This document shows positions 1 to 7,198 of a DNA stretch of 11,915 bases, piece by piece. The stretch is taken from assembly GCA_030634585.1 (NCBI GenBank), contig DAOWAM010000010.1, positions 1 to 11,915 of the forward strand, in the 5' to 3' direction. The notes beneath the pieces were generated by a model. It was not told where the DNA came from, searched no databases, and saw only the letters and a list, made by a program, of their open reading frames with translations. Source of the DNA: a bacterium. GTDB lineage: Bacteria > Patescibacteriota > Patescibacteriia > UBA2591 > DAOWAM01. A program made the translations under genes and the position numbers. The number at the start of each line of letters is the position of its first letter. Positions within the stretch are counted from its first letter, which is position 1.

Positions 1-2
1 AA

Positions 3-1229
3 TTAAAATTAATTATTAAACAACCAGAAATTGTTAGTTTAGATTGTGTCGATAATTTAAGCCAAGCACAAAAGTTAATTGTCAAAGATTCTTGGAAAGT
101 AATTTACAATGAACAAAATTGGTTAATTAAAAACGAGGATTTAATTAGTTGGGTAGAAGTAAGACCAGAAATAGGATTAGATGGCAGATGTTTACTTGGT
201 TTGAATCAACAAGAAACAGAGAAATTTTTAAAAGAAAAAATATCTCCAGAAGTCAATGTTTTGGTCCAAGACGCTAAATTTAAAATGGAGAATGAACGAG
301 TAGTTGAGTTTCAAACTAGTAAGGAAGGAGAAAGAGTTAGTTTGGAAAATAACTGGCGTTTATTAGAAAAAAACATTATTCAAGAAAATAAACAGGAAAT
401 TAATTTATTGGTAGAAAAAATTAAACCAAAAATAGCAGTAGCACAAATTAATGATTTGGGAATAAAAGAATTAATTGGTCGAGGAGAGTCTAACTTTTCT
501 GGTAGTCCATCTAATCGTCGACACAATATTGCTGTTGGGTCAAAACAATTAAACGGTTTATTGATTGGGCCAGAAGAAGAATTTTCTTTGGTGCAAGCGA
601 TTGGCGATGTCAATAAAGAAACTGGCTATTTGGCCGAATTGGTGATTAAGGGTAATCGGACTATTCCTGAGTTCGGTGGTGGACTTTGTCAGATTGGTAC
701 AACCGCTTTTCGAGTGGCATTAAACACGGGTTTACCGGTTACCGCTCGTACACCCCATTCTTATCGAGTATCTTATTATGAACCGGCGGGAATGGACGCG
801 ACAATTTATCGTCCACAACCCGATTTAAGATTTATTAATGATACAGGCCATTATATTCTTTGGCAGACAAACATAGATGGTAATAATTTAATTTTTGAAT
901 TTTATGGCAATAACGATGGTCGACAAATAGAAGTAAGTCAACCTAAATTATATAATTTTGTTAAACCGCCAGAAATAAAATATGTCGAAACAGAAGAGTT
1001 AGAACCAGGGGAAAAAAAACGTATCGAATCTGCTCATACTGGTTGCGACGCCGTTTTTACGCGTAAAATTATCTATTCTGATGAAACAGATAAAGAAGAA
1101 ACATGGTATAGCCATTATCGGGCTTGGCCAGAAATGTGGTTGGTAGGAATAGAACCAAAACCAGAAGGAGATTTGCCAGAGGATAAAGAAGGAGAAAATA
1201 TAGATAGTAATTCAGTTGAAGAAGAATAG
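3..1229 (+). CDS. VanW-domain cell-wall protein with peptidoglycan-binding-like repeats (5' partial)
   Basis: The reading frame is open from the left edge, so the start and any signal peptide or membrane anchor lie outside the window. A TTG at 201 is an internal codon, not a start, because upstream codons are in frame and match the family. In the 408 visible residues, about 1-60 and 75-145 resemble two copies of the YoaR/PG_binding_4 type domain (pattern ending in an LISWVEVRPE-like strand). VanW follows at about 157-290, with the diagnostic GGGLCQ at 225-230, then HSYRVSYYEPAGMDATI and DLRFIND. Residues about 322-382 look like a G5-type beta domain, and the tail is acidic. VanW occurs in vancomycin-resistance clusters, but its biochemical role is not firmly known; in this phylum such proteins are usually surface or cell-wall proteins, so resistance should not be inferred. 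It ends in TAG. Confidence 0.88.
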   Translation, partial: LKLIIKQPEIVSLDCVDNLSQAQKLIVKDSWKVIYNEQNWLIKNEDLISWVEVRPEIGLDGRCLLGLNQQETEKFLKEKISPEVNVLVQDAKFKMENERVVEFQTSKEGERVSLENNWRLLEKNIIQENKQEINLLVEKIKPKIAVAQINDLGIKELIGRGESNFSGSPSNRRHNIAVGSKQLNGLLIGPEEEFSLVQAIGDVNKETGYLAELVIKGNRTIPEFGGGLCQIGTTAFRVALNTGLPVTARTPHSYRVSYYEPAGMDATIYRPQPDLRFINDTGHYILWQTNIDGNNLIFEFYGNNDGRQIEVSQPKLYNFVKPPEIKYVETEELEPGEKKRIESAHTGCDAVFTRKIIYSDETDKEETWYSHYRAWPEMWLVGIEPKPEGDLPEDKEGENIDSNSVEEE

Positions 1230-1248
1230 TTAATTATAGAAAAATAAT

Positions 1249-1273
1249 ATAAAAATATTTATTTTTATTTTTT
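1249..1273 (+). terminator. possible AT-only terminator after the VanW gene
   Basis: Nine-base perfect arms ATAAAAATA (1249-1257) and TATTTTTAT (1260-1268) are followed by five T. The stem has no G or C, so it is a weak candidate and could be composition noise. It sits 20 bases after the VanW stop. Confidence 0.25.
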
Positions 1274-1310
1274 AAAATCTTAGACCAAGGTTTATTTTTT
1301 GTTTCTTTTG

Positions 1311-1332
1311 TGTTATTATTTAAAATAATAAC
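1311..1332 (+). promoter_or_regulatory. putative infB promoter (extended -10) overlapped by a palindrome
   Basis: TG at 1311-1312, one base, then TATTAT (1314-1319) forms an extended -10 element. No good -35 is seen. A perfect inverted repeat with 10-base arms around one central base covers 1312-1332, so it overlaps the -10 and the expected start of transcription. The spacing to the infB ATG gives a leader of about 25 nt. The palindrome may be an operator, or only chance in AT-rich DNA. Confidence 0.35.
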
Positions 1333-1349
1333 TTTTTATTTTATTCAAT

Positions 1350-3359
1350 ATGAATATTACTGAATTGGCCAGAAAATTAAAAGTGCCGACACAAATGGTC
1401 CGGACTGCTTTACCAGAATTAGGTATTGGTATTGGTCAACGAGCAATTAAGATCCCAGACAAACAAGCAAAAATAGTTGTTAGAAAATGGCCAGAATATA
1501 TTGCTAAATTAAAAAAGGAGGAAGCCGAAGAAAAAGAAGCTGAAAAGAAATTATTAATTGACGTAAAAAAAGAACGAATTAAAAAAGAGATTATTTTACC
1601 AGCTCATTTAACCGTCCGTCAATTGGCAACAGAATTAGATTTACCAATAGTAGAAATAATTCAAAAATTTATTGACGATGGAATGATCGTTACTATTAAT
1701 AAAGAAATAGATTATGATTTAGCTGCAATTGTGGCCGAAGAATTAGGATTTATAACAAAAAGAATTGATTTAGCGTTGGAAGAACAGGGCAAATTAGAAT
1801 CATCGAGACAACAATTAAAAGAAATATTAACCAAAGAAAAAGATAATAAGAATGTAGATATAAGACCACCAATTATAGTAGTGTTAGGTCACGTAGATCA
1901 TGGGAAAACAACACTGTTAGATAATATCAAACAATCCCATATAGCAGAACATGAAGCAGGCGCAATAACACAGCATATTGGCGCTTATCAAATTGAACAA
2001 AAAGATAAAATATTAACTTTTATTGATACACCAGGTCATGAAGCGTTTCGTTCGATGCGAGCTCGTGGTGGACAAACAGCTGATTTGGCTATTTTGGTTG
2101 TCGCCGCTGATGATCAAGTACAACCACAAACATTAGAAGCAATCAAGATTATCCAGCAAGAAAAATTGCCTTTTTTGGTGGCAATTAATAAAATTGATCA
2201 ATCAGCAGCCAATATCGAAAAAATAAAACAAGGTTTATCTAAGGCTGGTTTGGTGCCAGAAGATTGGGGGGGTGATGTGTTATGTTATCCGATTTCAGCC
2301 AAAACAGGAAAGGGCGTCGACGATTTATTGGATATGCTTATTTTATTAGCGGAAGAAAACAGGAGTAAATTATTAGTTAATTCACATCGTCCAGCAATCG
2401 GAACAGTGATTGAATCGTATATTAATCCGCAAGAAGGAGTAGTAATTAATGCAATTATTTACACCGGTACACTAGAAATAGGTGATTGGGGACAAGCAGG
2501 AGAAAGCGTTGGTCGTGTACGTGTATTAAAAGATTGGCAAGGCAAAAAGATTAAACAAGCTATTCCGGGAATGCCAGTAAAGATTTTAGGATTTAAACAA
2601 AATGCGCAAGTGGGAGATATTTTTCAAGTGATTACTGACAAACAATTAATAAAACAACAATCCAAAAAAACAAAAGGGAAACATCAACGAAGAACTTTTG
2701 TTGATACATTAACTAATCGACAATCAAGTGAAGGAAATCAAAAAAATCTAAATATTATTTTAAAAATAGATTCACTTGGTTCTTTAGAGGCGATTAATGA
2801 AGCATTACAACGATTAAAACACCCAGACATTAATCTTACTTTAATTAAAAAAGGATTGGGCAAAATTGCCGAACCGGACATTTTACTTGCTGAAACTAGC
2901 CAAGCAATAGTTATTGGTTTTAATGTTGTCATAAGTCCAAATGTTCAAGCATTAGCTAAAGAAAAAGGCATTGAAATAAAAACTTATCAAATTATATACC
3001 ATTTGTTAGAAGGAATTAGAGAAAAAATGATTGCTGTTTTGGGTAGAAAGACGGTTATTGAACAATTGGGAAAAGTAAAAGTATTGGCTATTTTTCAAAA
3101 AAAAGATAATTCAATGGTGGTAGGCGGTAAAGTATCAACTGGCAAAATAAGTGTGGGTAATAAAATAAAGGTTTATCGAAATAAAGAATTGATTACACAA
3201 GGACAGTTAGAAGAATTACAAATTAATAAACAAAAATTAAGAGAAGCAATAGCTGGTTCAGAATGTGGAATTAAATTTGTTGGATCAACGATTATTGAAG
3301 TAGGCGATATTTTAGAAGTTTATCAAGAAAAAGAAATAGACAGAAAAACAGATTTTTAG
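1350..3359 (+). CDS. infB: translation initiation factor IF-2
   Basis: This GTPase brings initiator tRNA to the small ribosomal subunit and promotes subunit joining in the cytoplasm. Two IF2_N-type modules are visible (residues about 1-45 and 84-135), separated by a short Lys/Glu-rich linker. The G domain carries G1 GHVDHGKT (180-187), the G2 threonine near 207 (AITQH), G3 DTPGH (226-230), G4 NKID (280-283) and G5 SAK (316-318). Domains II, III and the C-terminal tRNA-binding barrel follow. At 669 aa it is much shorter than the E. coli protein (890 aa) because the N-terminal extension is small, as is common in reduced genomes. The ATG at 1350 is chosen because the IF2_N fold begins there; no Shine-Dalgarno precedes it. 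No nusA or rbfA is adjacent, unlike the usual operon. It ends in TAG. Confidence 0.98.
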   Translation: MNITELARKLKVPTQMVRTALPELGIGIGQRAIKIPDKQAKIVVRKWPEYIAKLKKEEAEEKEAEKKLLIDVKKERIKKEIILPAHLTVRQLATELDLPIVEIIQKFIDDGMIVTINKEIDYDLAAIVAEELGFITKRIDLALEEQGKLESSRQQLKEILTKEKDNKNVDIRPPIIVVLGHVDHGKTTLLDNIKQSHIAEHEAGAITQHIGAYQIEQKDKILTFIDTPGHEAFRSMRARGGQTADLAILVVAADDQVQPQTLEAIKIIQQEKLPFLVAINKIDQSAANIEKIKQGLSKAGLVPEDWGGDVLCYPISAKTGKGVDDLLDMLILLAEENRSKLLVNSHRPAIGTVIESYINPQEGVVINAIIYTGTLEIGDWGQAGESVGRVRVLKDWQGKKIKQAIPGMPVKILGFKQNAQVGDIFQVITDKQLIKQQSKKTKGKHQRRTFVDTLTNRQSSEGNQKNLNIILKIDSLGSLEAINEALQRLKHPDINLTLIKKGLGKIAEPDILLAETSQAIVIGFNVVISPNVQALAKEKGIEIKTYQIIYHLLEGIREKMIAVLGRKTVIEQLGKVKVLAIFQKKDNSMVVGGKVSTGKISVGNKIKVYRNKELITQGQLEELQINKQKLREAIAGSECGIKFVGSTIIEVGDILEVYQEKEIDRKTDF

Positions 3360-3374
3360 TTTTTGGGGATAGAC

Positions 3375-3466
3375 TTGACCCTGTTAAATAATTTCGCCTT
3401 TGACGAAATTCTTGCTTCGCGGGATTTAATAGTATTGACCATGCACCCCACGTGGTGCAGGGTTGA
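3375..3466 (+). repeat. GC-richer folded intergenic element after infB
   Basis: About 45% G+C by hand count over 3361-3470, against about a third around it. A closing helix TTGACCCTG (3375-3383) with CAGGGTTGA (3458-3466) has two wobble pairs. Inside it are TTAAAT/ATTTAA (3384-3389, 3424-3429), AATTTCG/CGAAATT (3390-3396, 3404-3410) and TGCACC/GGTGCA (3442-3447, 3454-3459), the last competing with the closing helix for two bases. It could be a dispersed palindromic repeat, a processing site in the infB 3' UTR, or a small RNA. A genome-wide copy search is needed to tell which. Confidence 0.4.
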
Positions 3467-3491
3467 CAACTATTTTTTGATTTTATATATT
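3463..3491 (+). promoter_or_regulatory. sigma-70-type promoter upstream of the rny leader
   Basis: A perfect -35 TTGACA (3463-3468), a 17-base spacer and TATATT (3486-3491) make the best promoter match on the plus strand of the window. Transcription would start near 3498, giving a leader of about 270 nt for rny, or a 240-nt RNA ending at the terminator at 3738. The -35 overlaps the right arm of the folded element to its left. Confidence 0.6.
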
Positions 3492-3711
3492 TAATGTAGT
3501 ATTTTGGTTTATAATAATTTTATAACTCACTTTTATTATTAAAAAGTGAATAAAACAAAGTTTATTTATGACGCAGAAAAGAATATCTAAAATAACAACG
3601 AATAAAAATTATTTGTTTAATAAAAACAATTTTATTTTGTGCGATTTTTTATTATCTAATTTAGTCTAAATACTTAAATAGAAAAACTTTAATTTAATTT
3701 AAATTATTAAT

Positions 3712-3738
3712 AAACCGAGAAAGTTTCTGGGTTTTTTT
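3712..3738 (+). terminator. intrinsic terminator in the rny leader
   Basis: AAACCGAGAAA (3712-3722) pairs with TTTCTGGGTTT (3724-3734) apart from one G-G mismatch, leaving an effective five-base loop, and a run of seven T covers 3732-3738. It reads as a terminator only on the plus strand. It lies 33 bases before the rny start, so it ends infB readthrough, ends a small RNA, or acts as an attenuator for rny. Confidence 0.65.
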
Positions 3739-3771
3739 ATTTATTTTATTTAAAAATTAAAAAATAATATT

Positions 3772-5289
3772 ATGACATCTTGGATTAATTTATTATCATT
3801 TGCCATTATTGGGGCAATCGTTGGTTACGTTGGCCGTATTTATTTAGTCAATAAACAAATCAATCAATCACAGAATAAAGCAAAAGAATTGTTGCAAGAG
3901 GCTAAAAAGAAACAACAAGAAATTCTTATTCAATCTCGAGAAGAGGCATTAAAGGTAATTGAAGAAGCGAAAGATGAAGAAAAAAAGCGACGAGAGGAAT
4001 TAAATAATTTTCAAAATCGTTTAGAACAAAGACAATCATTATTTGACAAAAAGATTCTTGCCTTAGAAGAACGACATCAAAAATTAGTAGATCAGGCAGA
4101 GCATTTAAGAAAGGTCAAAGAACAAATAAAACAGATCGAACATGAACAGTTAACTAAATTAGAGGAAATAGCTCAACTTACAGAAGAAGAGGCAAAACAG
4201 AGATTATTTGAAATCATTGAACAACGAGAAAAAGAAACTTTACTTAAACGTTTAGCAAAGATTAATCAGCAAAGCCAAGAAGAATTACAAAAACAAGCCA
4301 AGCATGTGCTTACTGATGTAATCGAACGATGCGCGGTTTCACATGCCGTAGAAAGAACTACTTCAACCGTACATCTTCCTTCCGATGAAATGAAAGGAAG
4401 GATTATTGGACGAGAAGGAAGAAACATTCGTACCATTGAACGATTAACTGGTACGGAAATTATCGTGGATGATTCTCCAGAAACAGTGATTATTTCTGCC
4501 TTTAATCCGATTAGAAGAGCAATTGCTAAAACGGCATTAGAAAATCTAATTTTAGATGGACGAATTCAGCCATCAAGAATTGAGAAATTTATTGAAGATG
4601 CAAAAGTAAAAATAAATGAAGAAGTCAAAGCGGCAGGTGAAGAAGCACTCGTGCGAGTGGGCGTTACTGGATTTGATCCAAAATTAACACAATTATTAGG
4701 ACGTTTAAAATTCAGAACTAGCTATGGACAAAATGTATTACAACATTCGATTGAAGTATCTAAACTGTCAGTTCTTTTGGCCAGAGAGCTAGGCGCCAAT
4801 GAATCAATTGTTCGACAAGCTGGCTTATTACATGACATTGGTAAGGCATTAGATCAAGAAATTGAGGGGACACATCCACAAATTGGAAAAGAAATTGCGG
4901 AAAAATTTGGTTTATCAGAAGAAATTATTATTCCAATTGCCACTCATCATGATGATAAACCACCTACTTTAATCGCTACTATTGTAAAAGTAGCCGACGC
5001 TATTTCTGGCGCGCGTCCTGGCGCGAGAAGAGATTCTTACGAAGCCTATTTGAAGAGATTAGAAGATTTAGAAAACTTAGCAAAAACATTTTCTGGAGTT
5101 AAAAAAACTTATGCTTTGCAAGCAGGTAGAGAGATTCGTGTTTTTGTTACCCCAGAACAAATTGATGATTTGGCCGCCGAAAAATTAGCGCGGGAAATTA
5201 GTAAAAAAATTGAAGAAGAATTAAAGTATCCGGGTGAAATAAAAGTAACTATTATTAGAGAAAAAAGAGTTGTTGAATACGCTAGATAA
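3772..5289 (+). CDS. rny: ribonuclease Y
   Basis: RNase Y is a membrane-bound endoribonuclease that starts mRNA decay. The 505-aa protein has the full family layout: an N-terminal membrane helix (about 4-26), a long Glu/Lys/Gln-rich coiled coil (about 30-180), a KH RNA-binding domain with GRIIGREGRNIR (209-220), an HD phosphohydrolase domain with H325, H354-D355 (LLHDIGKA), the HHDD stretch at 392-395 and D409, and the family-typical C-terminal domain. Length matches Bacillus RNase Y (about 520 aa). The ATG at 3772 is chosen because the membrane helix follows at once; no Shine-Dalgarno is present. It is followed after 28 bases by the YmdB-type gene, probably co-transcribed. A terminator in its leader suggests regulated read-through. 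It ends in TAA. Confidence 0.97.
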   Translation: MTSWINLLSFAIIGAIVGYVGRIYLVNKQINQSQNKAKELLQEAKKKQQEILIQSREEALKVIEEAKDEEKKRREELNNFQNRLEQRQSLFDKKILALEERHQKLVDQAEHLRKVKEQIKQIEHEQLTKLEEIAQLTEEEAKQRLFEIIEQREKETLLKRLAKINQQSQEELQKQAKHVLTDVIERCAVSHAVERTTSTVHLPSDEMKGRIIGREGRNIRTIERLTGTEIIVDDSPETVIISAFNPIRRAIAKTALENLILDGRIQPSRIEKFIEDAKVKINEEVKAAGEEALVRVGVTGFDPKLTQLLGRLKFRTSYGQNVLQHSIEVSKLSVLLARELGANESIVRQAGLLHDIGKALDQEIEGTHPQIGKEIAEKFGLSEEIIIPIATHHDDKPPTLIATIVKVADAISGARPGARRDSYEAYLKRLEDLENLAKTFSGVKKTYALQAGREIRVFVTPEQIDDLAAEKLAREISKKIEEELKYPGEIKVTIIREKRVVEYAR

Positions 5290-5317
5290 TATATTGATAT
5301 CATTTTATTAACTAATT

Positions 5318-6139
5318 ATGACCATAAAACAAAAAACAAAAGAATTGACCATTCTCTTCTTCGGTGATGTGGTAGGAAAAATTGGCCGCCGAGCGTTGGC
5401 TAAAGTTCTTCCTAAATTAAAACAACAATACAAACCAGACTTAATATTAATTAATGGAGAAAATTTAGCACATGGTAAAGGAATTACACCAAAAATCTTA
5501 CGAGAAGTTTTATCGATGGGAGTAAATGCGTTGACCACCGGAAATCATGTTTTTGCTCGATCAGAAATATTACCTTTATTAAAAGACAAAAACGTACCGA
5601 TTGTTAGACCAGCTAATTATCCAGCGCATGTGCCGGGACAAGGCACAAAAATTATCAAAGTTGGCAATAAAGCTGTTTTAGTGATTAATTTATTGGGTCG
5701 AGTATTTATGCATAATGATTTGGATTGTCCTTTCCGACGGATTGATCAAATTTTAAAAAGATATCGCCAAGAAAAGTTAGTGGCAATTTTAGTTGATTTT
5801 CACGCTGAAGCAACTTCAGAAAAACAAGCGTTAGCAAGATATCTAGATGGGCGAGTGTCGGCAGTAGTAGGAACACATACGCATGTCGCCACTGCTGATA
5901 CGCAAATTTTACCTAAGGGAACTGCTTTCTTGTGTGATATAGGAATGGTGGGTAGTCAGAACTCAATTTTAGGATCTAAAAAAGAAATAGTGATTCAAAA
6001 GTTTTTAACTCAAATGCCACAAATCCTTGAACCAGCGATGGAAGGCCCTGCAATCGTTGATGGCGTATTGATTAAAATTGATCCAATGACAAAACAAGCG
6101 ATTAGTATCAAACGTATTGATCAAATAGTTAAGTTTTAA
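5318..6139 (+). CDS. ymdB: YmdB-type metallophosphoesterase (TIGR00282 family)
   Basis: The 273-aa protein belongs to the calcineurin-like phosphoesterases typified by Bacillus YmdB, a 2',3'-cyclic-nucleotide phosphodiesterase that affects RNA turnover and biofilm gene expression. The metal-binding motifs are intact: GD with D17, GEN with E48 and N49, GNH with N76-H77, DFHAEATSEK with D160 and H162, and GTHTH with H187 and H189. It starts 28 bases after rny, without a Shine-Dalgarno, as in Firmicutes where the two genes are also neighbours. The natural reading is that RNase Y and this enzyme work in one RNA-decay pathway; the substrate in this organism is inferred only from the family. A weak hairpin follows the TAA. 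Confidence 0.92.
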   Translation: MTIKQKTKELTILFFGDVVGKIGRRALAKVLPKLKQQYKPDLILINGENLAHGKGITPKILREVLSMGVNALTTGNHVFARSEILPLLKDKNVPIVRPANYPAHVPGQGTKIIKVGNKAVLVINLLGRVFMHNDLDCPFRRIDQILKRYRQEKLVAILVDFHAEATSEKQALARYLDGRVSAVVGTHTHVATADTQILPKGTAFLCDIGMVGSQNSILGSKKEIVIQKFLTQMPQILEPAMEGPAIVDGVLIKIDPMTKQAISIKRIDQIVKF

Positions 6140-6143
6140 AAAA

Positions 6144-6184
6144 TAATCACGAGATTAATTAAGTCATAGTGATTAACCTATTTT
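6144..6184 (+). terminator. possible terminator of the rny-ymdB unit
   Basis: TAATCAC (6144-6150) and GTGATTA (6169-6175) pair perfectly around an 18-base loop, followed by the T-rich ACCTATTTT. It sits five bases after the ymdB stop. The large loop and short T run make it weak. Confidence 0.3.
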
Positions 6185-6218
6185 CATAATATATTTTGAT
6201 CCATCTAAATGGTTTGTG

Positions 6219-6320
6219 ATTCCGATACAATGTCGGGATATTGGGACTCAACGGTATTTGACGAAAGCGCTACGCACATTCCAGACGTGGCGAAGATCGC
6301 AAATGTTTTTACATGTTTTT
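6219..6320 (+). ncRNA. candidate structured RNA, GC-rich island before tRNA-Lys
   Basis: Positions 6221-6300 are about 51% G+C by hand count in an otherwise AT-rich region, a known sign of structured RNA in such genomes. First hairpin: ATTCCGA (6219-6225) with TCGGGAT (6233-6239), seven pairs with one wobble and a seven-base loop. Second, long hairpin: ATTTG (6256-6260) with CAAAT (6300-6304), CGA (6262-6264) with TCG (6297-6299), an internal loop, then CGCTACG (6268-6274) with CGTGGCG (6286-6292) around an 11-base loop. GTTTTT follows directly, then a small ATGT/ACAT hairpin and another GTTTTT. No SRP, tmRNA, RNase P or known riboswitch signature was recognised. A frame open through it has no protein-like character. 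Confidence 0.4.
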
Positions 6321-6327
6321 AGAGAGG

Positions 6328-6401
6328 GGGTTTGTAGCTCAACGGTAGAGCAGTGGCCTCTTAAGCCATTGATCAGGGTTCGATTCCCTGCAGACCTACC
6401 A
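6328..6401 (+). tRNA. tRNA-Lys (CTT anticodon)
   Basis: Full cloverleaf: acceptor GGGTTTG with CAGACCT (G1·U72 and U5·G68 wobbles), D stem GCTC/GAGC with a GG-containing loop, anticodon stem GTGGC/GCCAT with loop CTCTTAA (anticodon CTT at positions 34-36, reading AAG), a four-base variable region, T stem CAGGG/CCCTG with loop TTCGATT, discriminator A and an encoded CCA (6399-6401). No clear promoter is directly upstream; it may be transcribed with the GC-rich element before it. Confidence 0.93.
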
Positions 6402-6434
6402 GAATTTGAAAGAACTTTAGAGAAATTAGAACAC

Positions 6435-6461
6435 ATTGGCATCGAGAAACTCGATGCCAAT
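6435..6461 (+). terminator. perfect 12-bp hairpin after tRNA-Lys
   Basis: ATTGGCATCGAG (6435-6446), loop AAA, CTCGATGCCAAT (6450-6461), followed by TTTATATATA. It is stable but lacks a clean T run, so it may be a processing or 3'-end stability element rather than a terminator. Confidence 0.45.
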
Positions 6462-6482
6462 TTATATATAAGATACAATAAC

Positions 6483-6524
6483 AGATAGGAGACCCTAAGG
6501 GTCTCCTATCTATATATTTTCTTG
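6483..6524 (+). terminator. perfect 13-bp hairpin, probable shared terminator
   Basis: AGATAGGAGACCC (6483-6495), loop TAA, GGGTCTCCTATCT (6499-6511), followed by ATATATTTTCTT. It lies between the plus-strand tRNA-Lys and the 3' end of the minus-strand gene at 6599. The T-rich tail favours the plus strand; on the minus strand the tail is GTTATTG. It may end transcription from both sides. Confidence 0.6.
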
Positions 6525-6598
6525 AATTTTAGAATTTTTTATTTGAGTCAACAAGATCGATTAATCATGAAGTGTTCAGATTAAAGAGCAAAATTGTT

Positions 6599-7135
6599 TT
6601 ATAGTGGTGATAATAAGGGTGATAAGCTTTTTGGTGCCATTATTCTTTCTGTAATGTTGGGGTCAATTGATAATAATAACCTTTCAAAAACTGGTTCTTC
6701 AAGCGCAAGGTACATTATTCGTTGCTTCTCTAAATCCAAATCAGCCATAACGCGATTCAGAACATCAAAATCATTTTTGTCAATAAGTAATCGTTGAAGT
6801 ACCGGAGCCAAAAGGTCCTCAAATTGCTCATTAGTTGCTACACTTAAAAGTTTAGAAAATGATAGCGATTCTATCGAAAGTAAACGATAACAAATATCAG
6901 TTCTCAGCCCAACATCCATTTTTAAAAGTTGGTTCAAGGCTACTGATTCTTTATTAAGTTCTATTAGCTTGGAAATTTCATTGGTCGTATTGATAAGTTT
7001 TCGCTCTTTGGCTATATTACTCATATTTTTTAGACCGAATGCTCCAGCGGCAAATGCGGCGATGATGACAGCTGCCAACATCACTTTAGTGGCAGTAGAT
7101 ACCTTAGTAGCTACCTTTGTTTCGATATTATTCAT
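6599..7135 (-). CDS. small membrane-anchored helical protein of unknown function
   Basis: I do not recognise this 178-aa protein. It has a short polar N-terminus, one hydrophobic segment rich in Ala/Ile/Val (about 18-34), and a mostly helical C-terminal part. Three stretches look alike: residues 84-99, 115-130 and 141-157. Each has leucines, a phenylalanine seven residues later (F93, F123, F150) and then Leu-rich turns, which suggests short helical repeats. There are no catalytic motifs. The hydrophobic segment could be an anchor or an uncleaved signal; orientation is unclear from the charges. It follows the Clp-like gene by 63 bases on the same strand, so co-transcription is likely and a link between the two products is possible but unproven. 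No Shine-Dalgarno precedes the ATG. It ends in TAA. Confidence 0.75.
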   Translation of the reverse strand: MNNIETKVATKVSTATKVMLAAVIIAAFAAGAFGLKNMSNIAKERKLINTTNEISKLIELNKESVALNQLLKMDVGLRTDICYRLLSIESLSFSKLLSVATNEQFEDLLAPVLQRLLIDKNDFDVLNRVMADLDLEKQRIMYLALEEPVFERLLLSIDPNITERIMAPKSLSPLLSPL

Positions 7136-7198
7136 AATTTTTAACTTAATTGTTAATAAATTTTATTTATTTTCGACCTTTACTTAATTATAAATTAA

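Larger units (their letters stand above)
3360..3771 (+). other. 412-base intergenic region between infB and rny
   Basis: No convincing gene lies here. From left to right it contains a GC-richer folded element (about 3375-3466), a consensus promoter (3463-3491), a perfect 8-base hairpin TCACTTTT/AAAAGTGA (3527-3534 and 3542-3549), a very AT-rich stretch with a 33-codon open frame (3568-3669, weak), and an intrinsic terminator (3712-3738) only 33 bases before the rny ATG. The arrangement promoter, folded AT-rich segment, terminator fits either an attenuated rny leader or a small RNA of about 240 nt. Confidence 0.6.

Noticed and set aside
201..203. TTG as start codon of the VanW gene
   Set aside because: The frame is open to the left edge and the upstream codons encode a recognisable first peptidoglycan-binding-like repeat, so this is an internal leucine codon.
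3..1229. Vancomycin resistance gene
   Set aside because: VanW-domain proteins are common surface proteins outside resistance clusters, and no vanHAX-type genes are present.
3568..3669. 33-codon ATG frame in the infB-rny gap
   Set aside because: It is short, Asn/Lys/Leu-rich as expected from AT-rich DNA, has no ribosome binding site or known homology, and ends before the terminator by chance as easily as by design. It could be a leader peptide, but I cannot support it.
6219..6320. SRP RNA, tmRNA or a self-cleaving ribozyme
   Set aside because: The conserved SRP apical motif, the tmRNA tRNA-like ends and the hammerhead core are not found.
6216..6488. Plus-strand open frame running through the tRNA-Lys gene, and a minus-strand one opposite it
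   Set aside because: The predicted peptide VCSSTVEQWPLKPLIRVRFP is the well-known artefact of translating a tRNA gene; the rest has no protein-like pattern.
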